In this document: positions 6,404-11,014 of the stretch, piece after piece | How positions within the stretch are numbered: the stretch's first letter is position 1 | Layout of the letters: each line of letters begins with the position of its first letter | Origin: Wolbachia sp. | Lineage (GTDB): Bacteria > Pseudomonadota > Alphaproteobacteria > Rickettsiales > Anaplasmataceae | NCBI GenBank assembly: GCA_028803175.1 | Contig: JARBCG010000100.1 | Span: 1 to 11,014, forward strand | Length of the DNA: 11,014 nucleotides | Reading direction: 5' to 3' | The notes under the pieces: generated by a model | The model's database searches: none | Seen by the model: the letters and a program-made list of their open reading frames with translations, nothing else | What the model was told of the DNA's origin: nothing | Position numbers and translations under genes: made by a program

Positions 6404-7024
6404 TTACATTTGATGATTAAATATGTCTATATTTCCCCACCCCATTAAGTCTAGTTCAATGCGAGTGGGAAGAAATTCAAAGCATTTTTGAGCTAATTCT
6501 TTCCTATTTTCACGTTCCAACATTAAGTCTAGTTTTTCTTTGATTTTATGAAGATATAAAACATCAGAGGCGGCATAACTTTTTTGTTTATCTGTTAAAT
6601 TTTCATTTCCCCAGTCAGAAGATTGCTGCTGCTTGTTTAATTTGGTATCCAGTAGTTCTGAGCACAACTCTTTCAAGCTATGATTCTCTGTATAAGTACG
6701 CACTAAACGTGAAGCTGTTTTCGTACAATAGCATGGAAGTGCCCAAATTTTTAAGTAATAATATATTATACTGACATCAAATCGCGCGAAGTGGAATATT
6801 TTTGTTATATTTTTATTTTCTAATATTTTTTTTAAATTAGGGGCTTGATAATCATTTTTAAATTGAATCAAGTGAGCATTACCATCACCAAAAGATAATT
6901 GCACAAGGCATAACCTATCCCTGCTGTGAAGTAACCCCATTGCTTCTGTGTCAACAGCTATAGAGTTTACATTATCAAGTAGTAAATTATCCGGCAAATC
7001 ATTTTTATGTAAAAATATTCCCAT
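6404..7024 (-). CDS. RNase D-like 3'-5' exonuclease (DEDDy)
   Basis: The 206-residue product is a stand-alone DEDDy exonuclease domain of the RNase D family, which trims the 3' ends of tRNA precursors and other RNAs with two metal ions. Exo I is AVDTEAMGL with D25 and E27, Exo II is IFHFARFDVSII with D83, and Exo III is YAASDVLYL with Y150 and D154, so all catalytic residues are present. E. coli RNase D has about 375 residues and carries HRDC domains after the nuclease. Those are missing here, as in the short alphaproteobacterial homologues, so the symbol rnd would be only approximate. It converges with mutS, with 5 nt between the stop codons. The ATG at 7024 has no clear Shine-Dalgarno. tRNA-Gly lies close upstream on the other strand. 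Confidence 0.9.
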   Translation of the reverse strand: MGIFLHKNDLPDNLLLDNVNSIAVDTEAMGLLHSRDRLCLVQLSFGDGNAHLIQFKNDYQAPNLKKILENKNITKIFHFARFDVSIIYYYLKIWALPCYCTKTASRLVRTYTENHSLKELCSELLDTKLNKQQQSSDWGNENLTDKQKSYAASDVLYLHKIKEKLDLMLERENRKELAQKCFEFLPTRIELDLMGWGNIDIFNHQM

Positions 7025-7111
7025 AGAGTTAATATATTTAATGTAGTAATTAAAATTCGATAATAATTGAAAATGAAGCTAAAGTATACAAAATAAAGGA
7101 ATTATTAATTA

Positions 7112-7130
7112 TTAACAAATAATTTGTTAA
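7112..7130. repeat. 19-bp palindrome upstream of the exonuclease gene
   Basis: TTAACAAAT and ATTTGTTAA are perfect arms around a single A. The site lies about 90 bases upstream of the exonuclease ATG and 130 bases before tRNA-Gly. It could be a dyad operator, but AT-rich dyads are frequent in this genome type. No T-tract follows that would make a terminator. Confidence 0.4.
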
Positions 7131-7194
7131 AGTTTATACTATATTTAAAGGGCAAAGACCTTCTACTTCCTCTATTTTTTCATAGGTATTGGGG

Positions 7195-7222
7195 TTTACA
7201 AGTCGTGATATATATTTATAAT
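7195..7222 (+). promoter_or_regulatory. Sigma70-type promoter for tRNA-Gly
   Basis: TTTACA (7195-7200), a 16-bp spacer and a perfect TATAAT (7217-7222) lie 38 bases before the tRNA 5' end, predicting a start near 7229 and a leader of about 30 nt. This is the best promoter match in the window and its position fits a stable-RNA gene. Confidence 0.6.
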
Positions 7223-7259
7223 AAGAAATGAAGTTTAGGTCGTTTTTCTTAATTTGATT

Positions 7260-7332
7260 GCGGGAGTGGCTCAGTTGGTAGAGCGCAACCTTGCCAAGGT
7301 TGAGGTCGAGGGTTCGAACCCCTTCTCCCGCT
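7260..7332 (+). tRNA. tRNA-Gly (anticodon GCC)
   Basis: The 73-nt cloverleaf is complete. The acceptor arms GCGGGAG (7260-7266) and CTCCCGC (7325-7331) pair fully, with discriminator T at 7332. The D-arm includes GGCTCAGTTGGTAGAGC. The anticodon stem CAACC/GGTTG encloses TTGCCAA with anticodon GCC at 7293-7295, reading GGC and GGU glycine codons. The T-arm contains GGTTCGAACC. The 3' CCA is not encoded and must be added. It lies alone between the exonuclease gene and the small membrane-protein gene, both on the minus strand. Confidence 0.98.
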
Positions 7333-7361
7333 CTCTTGTCTTCACAATAAGGGAGCCTTTA

Positions 7362-7480
7362 TTAAGAAGATTGATTCATTAAAACAGCAAGTTTATCATC
7401 ACATTCTAGGCAAGTTACATCAGCTTGAACTTGTTCTTTGTCTTGTTTAATGCTGTTGCTAAGCAGCATATTGCTATTCC
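7362..7480 (-). pseudogene. Frameshifted C-terminal remnant of the membrane-protein gene
   Basis: After the TGA of the upstream gene the same frame continues as GIAICCLATALN, a plausible second half of a membrane helix. A neighbouring frame then reads KQDKEQVQADVTCLECDD and KLAVLMNQSS to a TAA at 7362-7364. Adding one base in the A-rich stretch near 7450 joins them as ATALKQDKEQVQ. The tail is acidic with a CxxC (TCLECD). This suggests that the original protein was about 40 residues longer and that the gene is now truncated. The alternative is that 7362-7469 is a separate 35-codon ORF starting at ATG 7469. Confidence 0.5.
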
Positions 7481-7657
7481 TCAAAACACTAATGTTGCGA
7501 TTGCATCAAGTCCAGCCCGTATAGCTACAGGTAGTACTGCCATTCCTTCTATGATGAGTAATACGTATACCAAGTATGATGTTACTGCGAGACTAGCTGT
7601 ATCAATAGTACCTGTTATTATACCTCTACCTAAGCGACATTGATTAAATTGTGCCAT
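7481..7657 (-). CDS. Small hydrophobic membrane protein, C-terminally truncated
   Basis: The 58-residue product starts MAQFNQCRLGRGIITGTIDT at ATG 7657, preceded by GGAA seven bases upstream. An in-frame ATG 15 codons further up (7702) lacks a ribosome binding site. One helix runs through TSYLVYVLLIIEGMAVLPVA (about 26-45) and a second begins at AGLDAIATLVF, where a TGA interrupts it. Coding-like sequence continues downstream (see 7362-7480), so this is probably the surviving part of a protein of about 98 residues with two membrane helices. I do not recognise the family. It lies upstream of tRNA-Gly on the opposite strand and downstream of thyX in the same direction, with a 92-base gap. Confidence 0.55.
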   Translation of the reverse strand: MAQFNQCRLGRGIITGTIDTASLAVTSYLVYVLLIIEGMAVLPVAIRAGLDAIATLVF

Positions 7658-7749
7658 AATTATTTCCAAACTGTATATTAATATGCTAACATAAATATAC
7701 AATCTGTCAAGGATTAGATTGAAAATCCCTATTTCTCATGTTAAGTTTT

Positions 7750-8610
7750 TTATAGCTTTAGCATGGACATTAGCTCATCCCATTCTCTTTTACTAATACC
7801 ACTTTCTTCCTTAGTGATTTCTTCTCCTTCTATTAATTTGCGAACTATTATCAGCCCTTTTTTTGAAATACAAGCTGATTCCAAACTATATTCAACAAAT
7901 GCATTATAAGTTAGCGGAACCCATTTTTGTACTATATTTAGCATAGCTTCAGCATAAACTCTGATTTCATATTGGGCATGCTTATCAGCTCTAAGTCTTA
8001 AAAAATGAAGAAGATTATGTAGATCTATCTTCCAATAAAATTGTGTATAATAATTAAGAGTTAAATTGGTGCGAGCAATTTCTCGTGCAATTCCTTGCTC
8101 TATAAACTCATTATAGTGCTCATATACTAATTCAGAATCATTTTTCAGAGAGTTCTTAATCTTCTCAGCATCACTGGAGCTAAAGCTATTTTCTTCTCTA
8201 CCTTGTTTATTAGTGTCAGACTGCTTTGCAATCTGTTCTGATTCAGGTATATAAAATTCTTTGTCAAGTATTGAATACCTTGCTGAATATTCATTTACGT
8301 TTGCAGTTCTATGTCTTATCCATTGTCTTGCAATAAAAATAGGAAGTTTCACGTGAAACTTAATCTCACACATTTCAAATGGTGTGGTATGAGAATGTCT
8401 TATTAAGTATTTTATAAGTGCTTCATCTTGATTAATTTGTTTTGTTCCCTTTCCATACGAAACACGGGCAGCTTGGACCACAGCGCTATCGGAACCCATA
8501 TAATCTATTACTCTGACAAATCCATGATCTAACACCTTATGCTCATCATATAACAGATCATCTATTTCTTTTATAGTAACACGCTTAGTTTTATAAAGTT
8601 CTTTATTCAT
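7750..8610 (-). CDS. thyX: Flavin-dependent thymidylate synthase
   Basis: ThyX makes dTMP from dUMP with methylenetetrahydrofolate, using FAD and NADPH; it is the alternative to ThyA in many Rickettsiales. The 286-residue product carries the hallmark RHRX7S motif as RHRTANVNEYS (99-109), followed by AR. HSHTTPFEM (about 72-80) and IREIAR-like GIAREIAR (173-180) are also typical. The segment NLLHFLRLRADKHAQYEIR (199-217) contains the conserved substrate-binding arginine and the QxEIR element. Residues about 127-155 (QIAKQSDTNKQGREENSFSS) form a polar insertion relative to shorter bacterial ThyX; such longer forms are usual in this order. It follows murA by 9 nt, and its Shine-Dalgarno GAGG overlaps the murA TGA, so the two are translationally coupled. 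Confidence 0.95.
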   Translation of the reverse strand: MNKELYKTKRVTIKEIDDLLYDEHKVLDHGFVRVIDYMGSDSAVVQAARVSYGKGTKQINQDEALIKYLIRHSHTTPFEMCEIKFHVKLPIFIARQWIRHRTANVNEYSARYSILDKEFYIPESEQIAKQSDTNKQGREENSFSSSDAEKIKNSLKNDSELVYEHYNEFIEQGIAREIARTNLTLNYYTQFYWKIDLHNLLHFLRLRADKHAQYEIRVYAEAMLNIVQKWVPLTYNAFVEYSLESACISKKGLIIVRKLIEGEEITKEESGISKREWDELMSMLKL

Positions 8611-8621
8611 AAAATAACCTC
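8611..8621 (-). promoter_or_regulatory. thyX Shine-Dalgarno overlapping the murA stop
   Basis: On the minus strand TGAGGTTATTTTATG joins the two genes. The TGA is the murA stop, GAGG is the ribosome binding site seven bases before the thyX ATG. This layout is typical of termination-reinitiation coupling and supports the thyX start chosen. Confidence 0.75.
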
Positions 8622-9981
8622 AAGTTAAAACAGAAATATCAGCTCCACATAAATTGAGCTTTTCATACATTGCTTCATATCCTCTATACAAATAATGATG
8701 AGAATTGTTTATGATAGTCTCTCCATCTGCAATCAATGAAGCAAGAATCAAAGCTGCTGTTGATCTTAAATCGGTTGCATGTAAATTGGAACCAGATAAT
8801 TTTTTTATACCAGTTACAATAGCTCTATTTTTCTCTACATTAATATTTGCACCTAATTTTTTTAATTCATTTACATGCATAAATCTATTTTCAAAAATAT
8901 TTTCCTCAATTATTGAGATTCCATCAGCAAAACAAATTGCAGACATTAATTGAGGTTGCATGTCACTAGGAAAACCAGGATAGGAATTAGTTGTAACATT
9001 AATGGGTTTAATGTAATTGTTTTTTCTAGAGACAATGACACCATCATTAGCCGCTTCGATATTAGCTCCTATAGCTTCCAATTTATGTTCAATACATTTT
9101 ATATCTGATATATCTACTCCTTCTAATTTCAATTCTCCTCCAGTTATAATCGCCGCTAGTGCATATGTACCTGCTTCTATACGATCAGGTATTATTTTAT
9201 GGGTACACCCATTTAATTTTTCAACTCCTTTCACTGTAATTACACCTTCCATAAGGCTATTCGTCATACGGATAGTTTTACACTGGGATCTATCATAGAT
9301 CTCAGCGTCATGCGCTGGAATTACACTGCTATATACATTAATATCCGCTCCCATTTTCTTTAGAAACTCTATTAAGTCAAGCACTTCCGGTTCAATTGCA
9401 GGATTATTTATTGTTGTTACTCCTTCTGCAAGAGTTGCGGCCATGATTATATTTTCTGTTGCACCAACACTAACTTTTTCGAATGTAATTTCTCTTCCTT
9501 GCAGTTTCCCGTTTACTGTTGCAGTTATATTATAGCTATCTATTTCAATTTTAGCCTCCATATCTTCCAGTGCTTTGATATGCATATCAACTGGACGTTT
9601 TCCTATGTTGCATCCGCCAGGAAATGTGGTATTTACTTTACCAAACTTGCTTAGCATTGGGCCTAATATTAAAAAAGATGCTCGTAACTTACTTGCGATT
9701 TCATGTGGTGCTATATAATAATTGATGTTGTCACAGCTGATTTCCATAGTATGGTTTGCCTTATAGTCTTTATTGCGCGTAAAATTTACCTCTGCACCAA
9801 AATTTCTTAACAATTCACACATGAAATGTACATCAACTAAATCAGGAACGTTGAACAAAGTGACTGAGGAGTCACTTAGTAAACTCGCTGCCATTATGGG
9901 TAAAATAGCATTCTTGGAGCCATTAATACAAATTTTGCCTACTAAAGATTTATGATTGCCAATTATTAGCGTTTTATGCAT
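8620..9981 (-). CDS. murA: UDP-N-acetylglucosamine 1-carboxyvinyltransferase
   Basis: MurA transfers enolpyruvate from PEP to UDP-GlcNAc, the first committed step towards peptidoglycan and lipid II, in the cytoplasm. The 453-residue product has K23-N24 in NGSKNAILPIMAASLL, the catalytic cysteine C124 in PGGCNIGKRPVD (the usual Cys115, so fosfomycin-sensitive type rather than the Asp variant), R129, D340 in FPSDMQPQ, and R433 in YRGYEAM. It is about 34 residues longer than the usual 419. From comparison with the E. coli sequence as I recall it, the extra residues are a short insertion near 70-78 and about 28 residues near 216-245 (HDAEIYDRSQCKTIRMTNS). All catalytic residues are kept, so it should be active. 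The first gene of the murA-thyX pair, it starts at ATG 9981 without a clear Shine-Dalgarno. Confidence 0.95.
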   Translation of the reverse strand: MHKTLIIGNHKSLVGKICINGSKNAILPIMAASLLSDSSVTLFNVPDLVDVHFMCELLRNFGAEVNFTRNKDYKANHTMEISCDNINYYIAPHEIASKLRASFLILGPMLSKFGKVNTTFPGGCNIGKRPVDMHIKALEDMEAKIEIDSYNITATVNGKLQGREITFEKVSVGATENIIMAATLAEGVTTINNPAIEPEVLDLIEFLKKMGADINVYSSVIPAHDAEIYDRSQCKTIRMTNSLMEGVITVKGVEKLNGCTHKIIPDRIEAGTYALAAIITGGELKLEGVDISDIKCIEHKLEAIGANIEAANDGVIVSRKNNYIKPINVTTNSYPGFPSDMQPQLMSAICFADGISIIEENIFENRFMHVNELKKLGANINVEKNRAIVTGIKKLSGSNLHATDLRSTAALILASLIADGETIINNSHHYLYRGYEAMYEKLNLCGADISVLT

Positions 9982-10007
9982 TTAATTAGATTAAACTTTA
10001 TTAAGTA

Positions 10008-10036
10008 AATATAGTAGATTGGCTCTAAAAGGTAAA
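10008..10036 (-). promoter_or_regulatory. Candidate promoter of murA-thyX
   Basis: On the minus strand TTTACC (10031-10036), a 17-bp spacer and TATATT (10008-10013) predict a transcript start near 10001, about 20 bases before the murA ATG. It lies within the 133-bp gap after sucA, so murA-thyX can be expressed independently of sucA. No sucA terminator is evident in the gap. Confidence 0.5.
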
Positions 10037-10114
10037 GTTTGCTTGATATTACAGAAAAGAAAGTTGGATTATCCATAAGTCCTATATTATTTATCGATCC
10101 GTGTTAGTTACACT

Positions 10115-11014
10115 TTATTCCAAATCTATGACTTGCTTAAGAATTTCCTCCTGTTGCTTAGTGTGAACACTAGTATAACCGCATGCAGGAGATGCAGCAG
10201 CAAGTCTTGCTATGCACTTAGGTCTCTTAGCTTTAATACCGAGATCAGATAATACTCCCTCTATTAATGGATTAACAAAAAACCATCCTCCCATATTTTT
10301 CGGCTCTTCTTGACACCATATAACCTCTGCATTTTTGTATTTTTTAAGTTCAATACTTAATTTATCAGTAGGGAAAGGATAGAATTGCTCCAATCTTATC
10401 ACTGCTATATCGTTTATCTTCTTCACTTCACACATCTCGATTATGTCATAGTAAACTTTGCCACTACATATTATAACTTTGCGTATTTTTTCATTTGAAA
10501 CCAAATCTTTTCTATATTCTGGAATCACTGTGAGAAATTTTCCTTCAAAATCAGATAAATCAGAAATAGCTCTTTTGTGACGCAATAGAGATTTAGGTGT
10601 AAATACTACCAAAGGTTTGCGAAAATCTCGATAAACTTGTCTGAGTAACACATGGAAGTAATTGGCCGGAGTAGAGCAATTCACTACTTGCATATTATCT
10701 TCTGCACAGAGCTGCAAAAACCTTTCTATACGAGCAGAACTGTGTTCTGGACCTTGTCCCTCATAACCATGAGGCAATAATAAAACTAGACCACTTGAAC
10801 GTAACCACTTTGTTTCTGCAGATGAGATAAACTGGTCGATCATGATCTGAGCACCATTTGCAAAATCACCAAATTGTCCTTCCCAGAGCACTAATGAGTA
10901 CGGAGAATCAAGACTATAACCATATTCAAAACCCATCACAGCATACTCAGATAAAGCGCTATCTATTACTTCAAAGCAAGCTTGTTTTTCGTTAATATTA
11001 TTTAGCGGAATAAA
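10115..11014 (-). CDS. sucA: 2-oxoglutarate dehydrogenase E1, C-terminal part
   Basis: This is the 3' end of sucA; the frame is open to the window edge, giving the last 299 residues of a protein usually about 900 long. E1 is the thiamine-diphosphate enzyme that decarboxylates 2-oxoglutarate and passes the succinyl group to SucB lipoyl domains in the TCA cycle. Diagnostic segments are EYAVMGFEYGYSLDSP, WEGQFGDFANGAQIMIDQFI, HGYEGQGPEHSSARIERFLQ, FTPKSLLRHKRAISDL, VIICSGKVYYDI, WCQEEPKNMGGW and ASPACGYTSVHTKQQ near the C-terminus. They cover the pyrimidine-binding and C-terminal transketolase-like domains. No frameshift is seen. The upstream GTG or ATG at 10934-10939 is internal, not a start, since the homology continues beyond it. 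The stop is TAA at 10115-10117. murA follows in the same direction. Confidence 0.97.
   Translation of the reverse strand, partial: FIPLNNINEKQACFEVIDSALSEYAVMGFEYGYSLDSPYSLVLWEGQFGDFANGAQIMIDQFISSAETKWLRSSGLVLLLPHGYEGQGPEHSSARIERFLQLCAEDNMQVVNCSTPANYFHVLLRQVYRDFRKPLVVFTPKSLLRHKRAISDLSDFEGKFLTVIPEYRKDLVSNEKIRKVIICSGKVYYDIIEMCEVKKINDIAVIRLEQFYPFPTDKLSIELKKYKNAEVIWCQEEPKNMGGWFFVNPLIEGVLSDLGIKAKRPKCIARLAAASPACGYTSVHTKQQEEILKQVIDLE

Noticed and set aside
7333..7361. Intrinsic terminator after tRNA-Gly
   Set aside because: The sequence after the tRNA has no GC-rich stem followed by a T-tract; only weak complementarity around ggaggc-like bases is visible.
7425..7643. Plus-strand 72-codon frame opposite the small membrane-protein gene
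   Set aside because: It lacks a ribosome binding site, and the opposite strand has a start with an RBS-like GGAA and clear membrane helices, so the minus-strand reading is preferred.
8705..9298. Two plus-strand open frames (82 and 93 codons) opposite murA
   Set aside because: They overlap highly conserved murA sequence, including its active-site region; no RBS or domain supports them.

Overview
The window is strongly AT-rich and most likely comes from Wolbachia (Rickettsiales, Anaplasmataceae), an obligate intracellular alphaproteobacterium. Four things point there: single-copy housekeeping genes (holA, mutS, an rnd-like exonuclease, thyX, murA, sucA) in an order not grouped by function; a broken ankyrin-repeat gene with a C-terminal membrane hairpin; a decayed copy of a hairpin repeat of a type scattered through Wolbachia genomes; and several small decaying membrane-protein or orphan genes. 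The genus is an inference from recalled family features; no database was searched.

Layout. 1-193 holds no assignable gene, only a short tandem repeat and a palindrome. 194-1116 (+) is an ankyrin pseudogene that can be read through one stop and three frameshifts. 1191-1240 is the repeat remnant. 1269-2434 (-) carries holA (DNA polymerase III delta) preceded by a 48-codon ORF with its own ribosome binding site. 2577-2894 (+) encodes a small two-helix membrane protein without a normal start. 2955-3068 (-) is the helix-turn-helix piece of a transposase. 3142-3831 (-) is a decayed pair of unknown genes. 3987-6398 (+) is mutS, meeting tail to tail, 5 nt apart, a 206-residue DEDDy exonuclease gene (6404-7024, -). 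7260-7332 (+) is tRNA-Gly(GCC) behind a good sigma70-type promoter. 7362-7657 (-) is a small membrane-protein gene with a nonsense codon and a frameshifted tail. 7750-11014 (-) is sucA (3' part only), then murA, then thyX. murA and thyX form a tight pair in which the murA stop lies inside the thyX Shine-Dalgarno sequence, and murA has its own promoter-like sequence in the gap after sucA.

How the genes fit together. holA and mutS serve replication and repair, thyX supplies dTMP for DNA, murA makes the first committed peptidoglycan/lipid II precursor, and sucA is the E1 subunit of the TCA-cycle 2-oxoglutarate dehydrogenase. The intact genes are ordinary core functions. The unusual content is in the decaying accessory patches at 1-1250, 2283-3880 and 7134-7700. 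I see no CRISPR array, toxin-antitoxin pair, secretion cluster or intact mobile element, and no convincing new biological system. The best leads are the short ORF before holA and the small membrane proteins.
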